A stretch of 64,000 nt of DNA, taken from positions 310,001 to 374,000 of the forward strand of contig NZ_JXQD01000018.1 of NCBI RefSeq assembly GCF_002100145.1, given 5' to 3'. Positions 29,567 to 39,285 of this stretch are shown piece by piece. The first letter of the stretch is position 1. Every line of letters starts with the position of its first letter. The position numbers were made by a program, and so were the translations under genes. Under the pieces are notes generated by a model. That model did no database searches, was not told where the DNA came from, and saw only the letters and a list, made by a program, of their open reading frames with translations. This DNA is from Vibrio sp. qd031 (GTDB lineage: Bacteria > Pseudomonadota > Gammaproteobacteria > Enterobacterales > Vibrionaceae).

Positions 29567-30643
29567 CTAAAGAGTTTCGCCTTGCTCATCGAATAGATGG
29601 ATTCGGCGTTGGTCGATGTAAAAAGTCATCATCTTGCCCGCTTCAACGTCTTGATCTGAACTGGTTTCAATAACAACTTGAGTCTTTCCAACATGCGCAT
29701 TTATCTGAATGGTTGTCCCTAGTAGCTCTGTATCTTCGACAAACAATTCAATCGAGACTGCGCCGTTAAAATTGTGCAAATGGATGTCGCTAGGTCTGAT
29801 GCCTACAGTCCCCGTACAGGCTGTTAACACCTGGTGATCTGTCGCCGATATAGACAAGGTATTTTGCTCAAAACTGACCTCTACAACGCCGTCATCACAC
29901 TGTATATGAGCAGGAATTTGGTTCATGGTTGGGCTACCAATAAACCCTGCAACAAACTTATTGGCGGGCTGATGGTAGATCTCTTCGGGTGTACCCACCT
30001 GCTCGATGATCCCATCGCGAAGGATCACCACCTTGTCGGCGAGCGTCATCGCTTCAATCTGATCGTGGGTTACATAAACGGTGGTTTTCTTGTGTTTACG
30101 ATGCAGCTCTTTAATTTCGTGTCGCATTACATTGCGCAGCTTTGCATCTAGGTTGGAGAGCGGCTCATCAAACAAGAAGACTTCGGGTGTGCGAACCATC
30201 GCTCGACCCATCGCCACACGCTGACGCTGTCCACCGGATAACGCTCTTGGTTTGCGCTCGAGTAATGGGGTAAGTTGCAACATATCTGAAACGCGACGGA
30301 CTTCATCATTAATTTCTTGCTTTGATTTGCCTGCCATTTTGAGTGAAAAACCGATGTTATCGAACACAGTCATATGCGGATATAACGCATAGCTTTGAAA
30401 TACCATGGCGATATTGCGATCTTTTGGATTAACTTGGTTAACCACCTCTCCATTAATTCTGATTTCACCGTTGGAGATCTCCTCCAAACCGGAAAGCATG
30501 CGTAGGGTGGTCGACTTGCCGCAGCCCGATGGCCCAAGAAAAACCACAAACTCACCGTCTTTAATATCCAGGTTAAAATCTTTAACGATATGCGCATTAC
30601 CTGGGTAGATTTTGTCTACGTTTCTAAACTCTACAGTTGCCAT
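29567..30643 (-). CDS. Sugar ABC importer ATPase, MalK/UgpC type (first of two)
   Basis: A 358-residue ATPase heading the importer operon. Walker [10 protein letters not shown], signature [15 protein letters not shown], Walker [17 protein letters not shown] and the switch histidine in VYVTHD are intact; a TOBE domain fills about 240-355. The start at 30643 follows AAGGTGAG. It is divergent from xylA with a 550-bp shared control region, so uptake and xylose breakdown are probably co-regulated. Confidence 0.93.
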   Translation of the reverse strand: MATVEFRNVDKIYPGNAHIVKDFNLDIKDGEFVVFLGPSGCGKSTTLRMLSGLEEISNGEIRINGEVVNQVNPKDRNIAMVFQSYALYPHMTVFDNIGFSLKMAGKSKQEINDEVRRVSDMLQLTPLLERKPRALSGGQRQRVAMGRAMVRTPEVFLFDEPLSNLDAKLRNVMRHEIKELHRKHKKTTVYVTHDQIEAMTLADKVVILRDGIIEQVGTPEEIYHQPANKFVAGFIGSPTMNQIPAHIQCDDGVVEVSFEQNTLSISATDHQVLTACTGTVGIRPSDIHLHNFNGAVSIELFVEDTELLGTTIQINAHVGKTQVVIETSSDQDVEAGKMMTFYIDQRRIHLFDEQGETL

Positions 30644-31193
30644 GTCTCACCTTGTCGATAAATACTGTACGCTGTGTACCGCTTTATAATTTATTACTTT
30701 TCGTTCGTGCTCAATTATGTTTTTTGTCTACTCATTTCATAGATTTATTGATTGAGAAACAGATCACGTTGATGCAATTAAATTGGGGTAACAACACGAA
30801 TCAAGCTCACAATTATTCATTTCTATATGGATAATTACTTTTAGATTTAATAGATATCAATACTTATTTAAATGTCTAACTCTATTCGCCTCTGCCTTTC
30901 CTACATAAGGCTAATTACTAATCAAAAAATTAAAATTACGTAAAGTGTTTTGCTTTTTATGAATTTTTCTTTGCGTGAGCAAGATCTCCCAAACCAAATT
31001 CAAAACAATGAAAAACAATAACTTAGAAAAATTAACAGGTGGGAGATTGAGATAGTTCGGCTTGTTTTTGAGAGTTGGCGCACATAAAATAAATAGTGGT
31101 AATTTACTGTGAAATTTCATAATTGCTGAGTGAGAGATTTCGGTTAATTATCAATAGCGACCGAAACTTAACCTAAACTTGGAATATTCACTC
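30644..31193. promoter_or_regulatory. Divergent control region between importer operon and xylA
   Basis: A very AT-rich 550-bp region with no gene. Two dyads stand out: ATCTCCCA (30984-30991) with TGGGAGAT (31040-31047), and TTTCGGT (31138-31144) with ACCGAAA (31160-31166). The second lies just upstream of the xylA start, where an operator for a local repressor or activator would be expected. No xylose regulator gene is in the window, and no clean CRP site was found. Confidence 0.5.
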
Positions 31194-32513
31194 ATGACTG
31201 AATTCTTCAAAAACATTTCAAAAATCCAATTTGAAGGCAGTGAGTCTTCAAATCCACTTGCGTTTAAACATTACGATCCAGAGCGCGTTATTCTTGGTAA
31301 ATCCATGAAGGAGCATTTACGTTTTGCTGCTTGTTACTGGCACAACTTCCGCTGGGCTGGCGCCGACATCTTCGGTGATGGTACGTTTGATCACGAGTGG
31401 CTCAAAGTGAGTGACCCGAAAGAGGCTTACCTTGTTAAAGCAAATGCCGCATTCGAATTTTTCGAAAAGCTGAATGTGCCTTACTACTGCTTCCACGACA
31501 CCGATGTTGCTCACGAAGGTAACTCTCTTAAGGAGTACGTAAACAACTTTGCACAGATGGTTGACGTTCTCGAGCGTAAGCAAGAAGAAACAGGCGTGAA
31601 GCTACTGTGGGGTACGGCAAACGCATTCTCTAACCCACGCTACATGGCTGGTGCATCTACCAACCCAAATCCAGAAGTGTTTGCGTATGCTGCAACTCAA
31701 GTCTTCAATGCAATGGGCGCAACCAAGCGTCTTGGCGGTGAAAACTACGTACTTTGGGGCGGTCGTGAAGGCTACGAAACATTACTCAATACAGACTTAC
31801 GTCAAGAGCGCGAACAGCTTGGCCGCTTCTTGCGTATGGTTGTTGAACACAAACACAAAATTGGCTTTAACGGTTCTATTTTGATCGAACCTAAGCCACA
31901 AGAACCAACGAAGCATCAGTATGACTACGACACTGCCACAGTCTTTGGTTTCTTGAAGCAATTTGGCTTAGAGAACGAAGTTAAAGTCAACATTGAAGCA
32001 AACCACGCAACCCTCGCAGGTCATAGTTTCCACCACGAAGTAGCCACCGCAACATCGCTAGGGATCTTTGGTTCAATCGATGCAAACCGCGGTGATGCTC
32101 AGTTAGGTTGGGACACAGATCAGTTCCCGAATAGCGTAGAAGAGAACACACTCGTGATGTACGAAATCCTTAAAGCAGGTGGTTTTACAACCGGTGGCTT
32201 TAACTTTGATGCACGCGTTCGTCGTCCTTCAACAGATCTGGCTGATTTTTTCCACGGCCATATTGGTGGCATGGACACCATGGCTATCTCACTGATCCGC
32301 GCAGCAGAAATGATTGAAAATGACGTACTATCTAAGAACATCGCACAGCGCTACGCTGGCTGGAACGAAGACTTAGGTAAGAAAATCTTGGCCGGTGATA
32401 TGAGCCTTGAGCAAGTGGCAAACTTTGCACTGGATAACAACCTGTCACCAAAACCAGTTTCTGGTCGTCAAGAAGCACTAGAAAACATCGTTAACGGCTT
32501 TATTTATAAATAA
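31194..32513 (+). CDS. xylA: Xylose isomerase
   Basis: A 439-residue cytosolic enzyme that converts D-xylose to D-xylulose using two divalent metals. Landmarks: [10 protein letters not shown] (catalytic His with its Asp), [16 protein letters not shown], the metal-ligand segment [17 protein letters not shown] and [12 protein letters not shown]. Length matches E. coli XylA (440). The ATG at 31194 is chosen over an upstream in-frame start because the protein then begins [15 protein letters not shown] as relatives do. It heads a plus-strand series with two GH43 enzymes, transaldolase and transketolase, although a structured repeat separates it from the next gene. Confidence 0.97.
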   Translation: MTEFFKNISKIQFEGSESSNPLAFKHYDPERVILGKSMKEHLRFAACYWHNFRWAGADIFGDGTFDHEWLKVSDPKEAYLVKANAAFEFFEKLNVPYYCFHDTDVAHEGNSLKEYVNNFAQMVDVLERKQEETGVKLLWGTANAFSNPRYMAGASTNPNPEVFAYAATQVFNAMGATKRLGGENYVLWGGREGYETLLNTDLRQEREQLGRFLRMVVEHKHKIGFNGSILIEPKPQEPTKHQYDYDTATVFGFLKQFGLENEVKVNIEANHATLAGHSFHHEVATATSLGIFGSIDANRGDAQLGWDTDQFPNSVEENTLVMYEILKAGGFTTGGFNFDARVRRPSTDLADFFHGHIGGMDTMAISLIRAAEMIENDVLSKNIAQRYAGWNEDLGKKILAGDMSLEQVANFALDNNLSPKPVSGRQEALENIVNGFIYK

Positions 32514-32514
32514 G

Positions 32515-32702
32515 CTGTGATGTCACCCAGGGCCATATCATGAACGTTTATTAGCACAATTTGGTGTGTGACTGGAGCAAACCTACACGGCATGGACGCC
32601 GTGTTGGAGCCATCAGGGATGATTTCACGGCGCTTTGTGGAAGTCATACACCGAATTGTGCGGTTTTTGCACACTCATGCGCTCGCCCTGTGATGTCACC
32701 CA
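32515..32702. repeat. MITE-like structured intergenic element after xylA
   Basis: The xylA-GH43 gap holds a nested palindromic element. A 15-bp direct repeat CTGTGATGTCACCCA occurs at 32515-32529 and 32688-32702. Between the copies, long imperfect inverted arms (GCACAATTTGGTG at about 32554 with CACCGAATTGTGC at about 32649) enclose a perfect hairpin ACACGGC (32584-32590) / GCCGTGT. It has no ORF. The outer repeats may be target duplications and the element a non-autonomous transposon, or an intergenic RNA structure acting on the operon transcript. The remaining 32703-32851 shows nothing notable. Confidence 0.6.
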
Positions 32703-32851
32703 AGTCACTAGTGTTTATTTTTGTCCATGATGAACCCTCATACAGGCAAAAGTAGGTTCTTTTATAGCAGCAATGGCTTGGGCTTACGTAGGGGCTGCTT
32801 TCCTTTTGTTCCATAGTTGCCATTAGGCGTTCAATCTATATAGAGAGTGTT

Positions 32852-34465
32852 ATGTCAAAGGTTATTACTAATCCTGTCATTCGTGGTTTTAATCCCGATC
32901 CATCCATCGTACGCGTTGGAGATGATTACTACATCGCCACCTCGACCTTTGAATGGTTTCCGGGTGTGCAACTGCACCACTCTAAAGATTTGGCCCATTG
33001 GCGTTTAATCGGACATGCCTTAACACGTACCCCCCAACTATGTATGACAGGTATGGACAACTCTGAGGGCGTGTATGCTCCCGCCCTCACTTTTTCTGAC
33101 AACAAATTTTGGCTCTGTTTTTCCAATGTGCACTCTTGCCGTGGCGGGACCTGGATGGCGACTCCGTCATTTTTGGTTACCGCAGACAACATTGAAGGTC
33201 CCTGGAGCGATCCAGTGCCCATTGGAAACTATGGCTTTGATCCGTCACTCTTTCACGATGATGACGGCAAAAAATACGTTCTTAATATGATGTGGGATGG
33301 CCGTGCAAACACCAATTTCTTTGGTGGCATCATGCTTCAGGAGTTTGATCCAAAAACAAATGCTCTAGTAGGCAAAGCGCACAATATATTTGCTGGTACG
33401 CACCTTGGTTGCACCGAGGGACCACAAATGCTCAAAAAAGACGGTTATTACTATCTCATTACGGCAGAAGGTGGTACCTCAAGAGATCATGCGGTCACTG
33501 TAGCACGCTCAAAAGAACTATTGGGTCCTTACGAGGTTCACCCTGACAACCCTATTTTAACCTCACGATTCCAAGAAGGGGCACCATTACAACGTGCAGG
33601 GCACGGCTTTTTAGTCGAGACGCAAGACCAAGAATGGTATCTCAGTCACCTATGTGGACGCCCTGTACCCAATCCAGAGGGCTATCAGTATATGCCAAGC
33701 TATGACAACGCCTATTCGGTACTTGGGCGAGAGTCAGCGCTTCAAAAAGCACATTGGCACGATGGTTGGCCCTATGTCACAACAGGCAAAGTACCTTTGG
33801 TTGAAGTTGAAGCCCCTGACCTACCTGCTGCGCCTTGGCCACAGCAGCCGGAAACCGATCATTTTGAAACGAATACGCTCAACCTTCACTTTCAAACACT
33901 TCGCGAACCTATGACCGATTGGGGCAGCTTAATTGAGCGGCCGGGGTATTTGCGACTGAAAGGTCGCCACTATTTAGCCTCTCGCTATCAAAACAGCTTA
34001 GTGGCACGACGCATTCAATCGCACTATGCGCGCATTGAAACCTCGATGGATTTTTCTCCCTCTGTTCCCATGCAAATGGCTGGATTAGTCGCCTATTACT
34101 CACGTAATGGCCACTACTTCCTGAAGCAGAGCGCCAATAATCAAGGTGAATCAATACTGCAGGTAGTGGGTAATATTAATGATCAATACCGAGAGTACAG
34201 TGAGGAAATAGTTGTTGAAGACAACGCCACCGTGCACCTGCGTTTGGATCTGGATAAGCAGTGGTATCAGTTTTCTTATTCCCTCGATGGACAAAGCTGG
34301 TTAGCCATTGGACCACCATTAAATAGCATTTACTTGTCTGACGAAGGTGGGCCCGATATTTTCCGTTTTACAGGCCCATTTGCTGCCCTATTTGCGTGTG
34401 ATTTAACAGGGCAAAACCTACACGCCGATTTTGATTATTTTCGTTACGTCGAACCGAAACAATAA
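32852..34465 (+). CDS. GH43 beta-xylosidase (XynB type)
   Basis: A 537-residue cytoplasmic GH43 enzyme with a five-bladed propeller (about 5-310) and a C-terminal beta-sandwich domain (about 340-535). The catalytic set is Asp16 (NPDPS), Asp130 (YGFDPSLF) and Glu189 (GCTEGPQM). Length and the C-terminal lectin-like domain place it with GH43 subfamily 11 beta-xylosidases, which release xylose from the non-reducing end of imported xylo-oligosaccharides. It has no signal peptide. It is second in the xylA series, 41 bases before another GH43 gene. Confidence 0.92.
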   Translation: MSKVITNPVIRGFNPDPSIVRVGDDYYIATSTFEWFPGVQLHHSKDLAHWRLIGHALTRTPQLCMTGMDNSEGVYAPALTFSDNKFWLCFSNVHSCRGGTWMATPSFLVTADNIEGPWSDPVPIGNYGFDPSLFHDDDGKKYVLNMMWDGRANTNFFGGIMLQEFDPKTNALVGKAHNIFAGTHLGCTEGPQMLKKDGYYYLITAEGGTSRDHAVTVARSKELLGPYEVHPDNPILTSRFQEGAPLQRAGHGFLVETQDQEWYLSHLCGRPVPNPEGYQYMPSYDNAYSVLGRESALQKAHWHDGWPYVTTGKVPLVEVEAPDLPAAPWPQQPETDHFETNTLNLHFQTLREPMTDWGSLIERPGYLRLKGRHYLASRYQNSLVARRIQSHYARIETSMDFSPSVPMQMAGLVAYYSRNGHYFLKQSANNQGESILQVVGNINDQYREYSEEIVVEDNATVHLRLDLDKQWYQFSYSLDGQSWLAIGPPLNSIYLSDEGGPDIFRFTGPFAALFACDLTGQNLHADFDYFRYVEPKQ

Positions 34466-34506
34466 CCTTTGCACAAATTTAACTTAGCCATTTTAGAGAG
34501 TATTTC

Positions 34507-35577
34507 ATGACACAATCTTCTGTTACCCAAGAGCCTGTCGATTCTACTGAGCAAAACGTAAGTGACGCAGAGCGCGTCGTTGCACAAGATCTCGCGCGAG
34601 CAAGTTCGCTCAAGCCATTGTCTGAACCGCTGGTCAAACACATGTATACCGCAGACCCGTCTGCCCACGTTTTTGATGGAAAGATCTATATCTATCCGTC
34701 TCACGATATTGAAACCGATCAACCTCTTAATGACAGTGGCGATCACTTCGATATGCGCGATTACCATGTGTTTTCAATGGAGCAGCCTTTTGGTGAGACT
34801 ACAGATCACGGGCCAGCGCTTGATGTAAAAGATGTCCCTTGGGCCGAGAGACAAATGTGGGCACCCGATGCCGCGCAAAAAGACGGCAAATACTACCTCT
34901 ACTTTCCCGCTAAAGACGCAAAAGATGTTTTCTACATCGGTGTAGCCGTTTCTGATTCACCTTACGGTCCATTTGTTGCCGAGGAAACGCACATCGAAGG
35001 AACGTTCAGTATTGATCCTGCTGTATTTGAAGACGACGATGGCAGTTACTACCTCTACTTCGGTGGCATCTGGGGCGGACAACTACAAAATTGGCGTAAT
35101 GGTGAGTTTGGTGAAGACGTTTACCCAAGCGATGAAGAGCCTGCGCTGCTTCCACAAATGGCAAAATTGGCGGACAACATGACGGATCTTGCAGAGCCAG
35201 TAAAAGAAGTTCAAATCCTTGATGAACAGGGCAATTTGCTGCTCGCCAAAGATACTGAGCGACGTTATTTTGAAGGTCCATGGATGCACAAGCATAATGG
35301 GTTGTACTATTTTTCGTACTCAACCGGTGATACTCACAAAATTGTGTACGCAACCAGTGCCTCACCCTACGGACCTTTTACCTATCGCGGTGTCATACTC
35401 GAACCCGTATTAGGCTGGACGACCCACCACTCGGTGGTGGAGTTCGAGGATAAGTGGTACCTGTTTTACCATGACAGCTCGTTATCTGGCGGACAAACAC
35501 ATTTACGCAGTATTAAGATGGCCGAACTCACCCACAACGATGACGGAACTATTAATACTATCAAACCTTATTTGTAA
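34507..35577 (+). CDS. GH43 glycosidase (xylosidase/arabinofuranosidase type) with N-terminal extension
   Basis: A 356-residue GH43 enzyme made of the propeller alone. Catalytic residues fit Asp50 (TADPS), Asp170 (FSIDPAVF) and Glu256 (YFEGPWM). The specificity is probably arabinofuranosidase or xylosidase and would complement the previous gene by removing side groups. The first 40 or so residues (Gln/Asp/Ser-rich, then AERVVAQDLARASSL) precede the usual start HMYTADPS and are unusual for the family; GAGAG before the ATG at 34507 supports this start. It has no export signal. A good terminator follows. Confidence 0.88.
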   Translation: MTQSSVTQEPVDSTEQNVSDAERVVAQDLARASSLKPLSEPLVKHMYTADPSAHVFDGKIYIYPSHDIETDQPLNDSGDHFDMRDYHVFSMEQPFGETTDHGPALDVKDVPWAERQMWAPDAAQKDGKYYLYFPAKDAKDVFYIGVAVSDSPYGPFVAEETHIEGTFSIDPAVFEDDDGSYYLYFGGIWGGQLQNWRNGEFGEDVYPSDEEPALLPQMAKLADNMTDLAEPVKEVQILDEQGNLLLAKDTERRYFEGPWMHKHNGLYYFSYSTGDTHKIVYATSASPYGPFTYRGVILEPVLGWTTHHSVVEFEDKWYLFYHDSSLSGGQTHLRSIKMAELTHNDDGTINTIKPYL

Positions 35578-35591
35578 TTGTATTTCTGCAT

Positions 35592-35622
35592 AAAACACCA
35601 CTTTATTTAAGTGGTGTTTTTA
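35592..35622 (+). terminator. Intrinsic terminator after the GH43 pair
   Basis: AAAACACCACTT (35592-35603) / AAGTGGTGTTTT (35609-35620) with a 5-base loop and T-run. It separates the xylA-GH43-GH43 unit from transaldolase. Confidence 0.9.
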
Positions 35623-35756
35623 TATTATCTGTAATTATTTATCATATTAAAAAAACAGAATATAAAAACAATCTTTCATAATTGAAGCCAAATAATATTC
35701 TCATATTATATTCATAGGATTCCAATTAATTGCTGATTTCAGATAAAAGGAAAATC

Positions 35757-36704
35757 ATGAATACTCTTGAACAGTTACGCCAGTTCACCACCGTTGTTGC
35801 CGACACGGGTGACATAGAAGCGATAAAACAGTATCAGCCTGAAGATGCTACAACCAATCCCTCTCTGATTTTGAATGCCGCCAAACTCGACAATTACCAA
35901 CCATTGATCACGAGCGCCGTTGAGTACGCTAAAAAGAAGCACACTCAACCGTCTGAGCAAGTGGAAGCGGCTTGCGATTATTTAGCCGTACGAATTGGCT
36001 GCGAAATTTTAACCACCATACCTGGCAGGATTTCGACAGAAGTTGACGCTAGATTGTCGTATGACACCAACGCAAGCATTGCCAAAGCCCGTCACATTAT
36101 TTCGCTTTACCAAGAGCAAGGCATTGGTAAAGAACGAATCTTAATCAAGCTTGCCGCCACTTGGGAAGGCATTCGCGCCGCAGAAGTGCTAGAAAAAGAA
36201 GGCATTAACTGCAATTTGACGCTGCTGTTTTCGTTTGCACAAGCGCGCGCTTGTGCTGAAGCCGGTGTTTACCTGATCTCGCCTTTTGTTGGCCGGATCA
36301 TGGACTGGTACAAAGCCAAAGAAAACCGTGACTTTGAAGCCTCAGAAGACCCTGGTGTGCTTTCTGTGAGCACTATTTATCGCTACTACAAGTCACTTGG
36401 CTACAACACCGTTGTGATGGGTGCCAGTTTTAGAAACACCGGTGAAGTTTTAGAGCTTGCGGGTTGTGACCGACTGACGATAAGCCCTGCCCTACTGCAA
36501 CAGCTAGAGCATAGCTCGGTCGTTGTTGAGGCCAAATTAACCAGCGAGCAACCTGCTCAACAAGCGGTTGAGCCACTGACACACGCGCAATTTTTGTGGG
36601 ATCATCATCAGGACCCAATGGCGGTGGAAAAACTGGCTGAGGGCATTCGAAATTTCGCCATCGACCAAGGCAAGCTTGAAACCATGATTGAGGCGCGACT
36701 GTAA
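35757..36704 (+). CDS. tal: Transaldolase
   Basis: A 315-residue cytosolic enzyme of the non-oxidative pentose phosphate pathway that moves a dihydroxyacetone unit between sugar phosphates. It has DATTNPSL near the N-terminus, the Schiff-base lysine in [12 protein letters not shown] (about residue 131) and [13 protein letters not shown]. Length matches TalB (317). The ATG at 35757 follows AAAAGGAAAATC; the open frame upstream would add nine residues without a site. It is separated from the GH43 genes by a terminator, so it probably has its own promoter in the AT-rich 35623-35756 stretch. Paired with transketolase next. Confidence 0.96.
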   Translation: MNTLEQLRQFTTVVADTGDIEAIKQYQPEDATTNPSLILNAAKLDNYQPLITSAVEYAKKKHTQPSEQVEAACDYLAVRIGCEILTTIPGRISTEVDARLSYDTNASIAKARHIISLYQEQGIGKERILIKLAATWEGIRAAEVLEKEGINCNLTLLFSFAQARACAEAGVYLISPFVGRIMDWYKAKENRDFEASEDPGVLSVSTIYRYYKSLGYNTVVMGASFRNTGEVLELAGCDRLTISPALLQQLEHSSVVVEAKLTSEQPAQQAVEPLTHAQFLWDHHQDPMAVEKLAEGIRNFAIDQGKLETMIEARL

Positions 36705-36836
36705 TACAACGACTAACGCTAAAGCCACTTACTAGTGACTCAATTCAAACAAGATAAATAATACCAACCGGCGCAATTTTCTAACCCGTTAATTACTTCG
36801 ATGGGTATATTCCAAACTACTTTCGTGAGATTTGAT

Positions 36837-38831
36837 ATGGAACGTAAAACTCTAGCCAACGCCATTCGCGCTTTAAGCATGGATGGCGTACAACAAGCAC
36901 AATCTGGCCACCCAGGTGCACCCATGGGGATGGCCGATATTGCCGAGGTTCTTTGGCGAGACCACCTAAACCACAGCCCAAGCAATCCAAAATGGGCAAA
37001 CCGAGATCGTTTTGTGCTCTCCAATGGACACGGTTCTATGCTGATCTATTCGTTGCTACACCTGAGCGGATACGATCTCTCAAAGGACGATTTAAAGCAG
37101 TTTCGTCAGCTGCACTCTAAGACACCAGGCCACCCAGAATACGGCTACACCGCTGGGGTAGAAACAACCACAGGCCCACTGGGACAAGGCATCGCTAATG
37201 CAGTGGGTATGGCCATTGCTGAGAAAACCCTAGCAGCACAGTTTAACCAAGAGCACCATCCAATTGTTGATCACTACACCTATGCATTTATGGGTGACGG
37301 ATGTCTGATGGAAGGCATTTCCCACGAAGTGTGCTCACTGGCTGGGACATTAAAGCTGGGTAAATTGGTCGCGTTTTGGGACGACAATGGCATTTCCATA
37401 GATGGCGAAGTGGATGGTTGGTTTAGCGACGACACGCCAAAACGTTTTGAAGCCTATGGCTGGCAAGTGATCCCCAATGTCGATGGGCACGATCCTGTTG
37501 CTATCGATCGAGCGATTCACCAAGCGAAAGCTGATACGACTCGCCCTACCTTAATTTGTACCAAAACCATTATCGGGTTTGGTTCACCTAATAAATCGGG
37601 CAGTCACGACTGTCACGGCGCCCCTTTAGGCGAGGCAGAAATAGCCGCAACAAGACAACAACTCAACTGGGAGCATGAGGCGTTTGAAATTCCGCAGCAG
37701 GTATACGCACACTGGGATGCGAAAGAAGCGGGCGCGGCTAAAGAAGCAGCGTGGAACGAAAAATTTGCAGCGTATGCTGCCGAGTATCCTGACCTTGCAA
37801 GGGAATTATCACGACGACTCGACGGCGAACTCCCTGCACAGTGGGATGAGCTCACTCGCGAGATAATCGCCCAGTTACAAGCAAACCCTGCCAATATTGC
37901 CTCTCGCAAAGCCTCGCAAAACGCGCTTGAAGCGTTTGGTACGTTGCTGCCAGAACTGCTCGGTGGCTCAGCCGATCTCGCCCCGTCTAACTTAACCATG
38001 TGGTCGGGTTCAAAAGCCATAGAGTCTGAGGATGCAAGCGGCAACTACCTTCATTACGGGGTGCGCGAATTTGGCATGACGGCCATCATTAACGGTATTG
38101 CATTGCATGGTGGCTTTATCCCGTACGGCGCAACGTTCTTAATGTTTATGGAATACGCTCGAAACGCCATGCGAATGGCTGCGCTCATGAAGATTCAGAA
38201 CATTCAGGTCTACACCCATGACTCCATCGGCTTAGGTGAAGACGGCCCAACTCACCAACCGGTTGAGCAAATTGCGTCACTGCGTTTGACCCCGAACATG
38301 AGCACATGGCGCCCATGTGACCAAGTCGAATCGGCGGTCGCTTGGAAGCTCGCTATCGAACGCAAAACCGCGCCCACTTCTCTTATTTTCTCGCGCCAAA
38401 ACCTTGCTCAGCAACCAAGAGATGCCGCTCAATTGGCCAATATTGAGCGCGGCGGATACGTATTGCTAGACTGTGAAGGCACGCCAGAGCTTATCCTCAT
38501 TGCGACAGGCTCAGAGGTCGAGATTGCTGTCGATTCCGCAGCGCGATTAACTAAAGAGGGCGTTAAGGTTAGAGTCGTTTCGATGCCTTCAACCGACTGC
38601 TTTGATGCCCAAACAGCCGAATACAAAGAGTCTATATTACCCGCTGCCGTGACTCGAAGAATTGCGATTGAAGCGGCTATTTCTGACTATTGGTTCAAAT
38701 ACGTGGGACTGCAAGGCGATATCGTTGGCATGAACAGTTTTGGCGAATCTGCTCCAGCGGGTGAATTGTATAAACTGTTTAATATCACCTCCGATAATGT
38801 AGTCGAAAAAGCGAAAGTACTTTTAGCTTAA
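36837..38831 (+). CDS. tkt: Transketolase
   Basis: A 664-residue thiamine-diphosphate enzyme that exchanges two-carbon units between pentose phosphates. The cofactor motif GDG...DDN is intact in [20 protein letters not shown] (first 20 residues cited), followed by the pyrimidine-binding domain with [10 protein letters not shown]. Length matches TktA (663). The ATG at 36837 ([17 protein letters not shown]) aligns with family starts; the frame opens upstream at 36801 without support. With transaldolase it drains xylulose 5-phosphate into glycolysis. It is followed after about 140 bases by a strong terminator. This is likely an accessory copy tuned to pentose growth. Confidence 0.96.
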   Translation: MERKTLANAIRALSMDGVQQAQSGHPGAPMGMADIAEVLWRDHLNHSPSNPKWANRDRFVLSNGHGSMLIYSLLHLSGYDLSKDDLKQFRQLHSKTPGHPEYGYTAGVETTTGPLGQGIANAVGMAIAEKTLAAQFNQEHHPIVDHYTYAFMGDGCLMEGISHEVCSLAGTLKLGKLVAFWDDNGISIDGEVDGWFSDDTPKRFEAYGWQVIPNVDGHDPVAIDRAIHQAKADTTRPTLICTKTIIGFGSPNKSGSHDCHGAPLGEAEIAATRQQLNWEHEAFEIPQQVYAHWDAKEAGAAKEAAWNEKFAAYAAEYPDLARELSRRLDGELPAQWDELTREIIAQLQANPANIASRKASQNALEAFGTLLPELLGGSADLAPSNLTMWSGSKAIESEDASGNYLHYGVREFGMTAIINGIALHGGFIPYGATFLMFMEYARNAMRMAALMKIQNIQVYTHDSIGLGEDGPTHQPVEQIASLRLTPNMSTWRPCDQVESAVAWKLAIERKTAPTSLIFSRQNLAQQPRDAAQLANIERGGYVLLDCEGTPELILIATGSEVEIAVDSAARLTKEGVKVRVVSMPSTDCFDAQTAEYKESILPAAVTRRIAIEAAISDYWFKYVGLQGDIVGMNSFGESAPAGELYKLFNITSDNVVEKAKVLLA

Positions 38832-38967
38832 CGGGTGCTAATTAGTCGCTTTTAGTGCAGTGCTAAAAAATCATCGCCAGCTGCAAGAATGCATTAAAGT
38901 TTGTCACTTATCCTCTGTCAGATCACTTGGCAGAGGTTAAGTGAACCGACTATAGCAAATACGCCCT

Positions 38968-39009
38968 GCCCCAAAGCCTCTCAGGCTAGAAGCTTTGGGG
39001 CTTTATTTT
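38968..39009 (+). terminator. Intrinsic terminator after transketolase
   Basis: GCCCCAAAGC (38968-38977) pairs with GCTTTGGGGC (38992-39001), followed by TTTATTTT. An extra hairpin (CCTCTG 38912-38917 / CAGAGG 38931-38936) precedes it. From 39010 to 39230 I see nothing. Confidence 0.9.
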
Positions 39010-39230
39010 GCGAGGTAACCCTAATTAATGTTTGATTGCCTCCTCACTTTCTGAGCAAATCGGTTTTTCAAGTTATACCTAATGGGAAAGCCCACAAGAG
39101 TTTATTTGGATAAACATACACTCAGTAAATGGTCAATGCACCGAGATGGTTAGGACCTTAAAGCGAAGCACATCTAGAAACAACCTATACATTTGGGAGC
39201 TGGCGTGTCTAACCTATTTGCAATTAGCTG

Positions 39231-39261
39231 TTGACCTAGGTCCTACACCAAGGTTTATACT
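39231..39261 (+). promoter_or_regulatory. MerR/CueR-type metal-responsive promoter of the copper operon
   Basis: A TTGACC -35 (39231-39236) and TATACT -10 (39256-39261) are separated by an overlong 19-bp spacer holding a dyad ACCTAGG/CCAAGGT. This is the diagnostic design of promoters twisted open by MerR-family activators such as CueR, whose copA promoter also starts TTGACCT and ends AAGGTTTA. The start of the operon lies 25 bases downstream. No merR-like gene is in the window. Confidence 0.72.
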
Positions 39262-39285
39262 CAAGTTCCAAGTATAAGGTAAGTA

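Noticed and set aside
30780..30830. CRP site before the importer operon
   Set aside because: A TGTGA half-site is present on the minus strand, but the partner half-site matches poorly.
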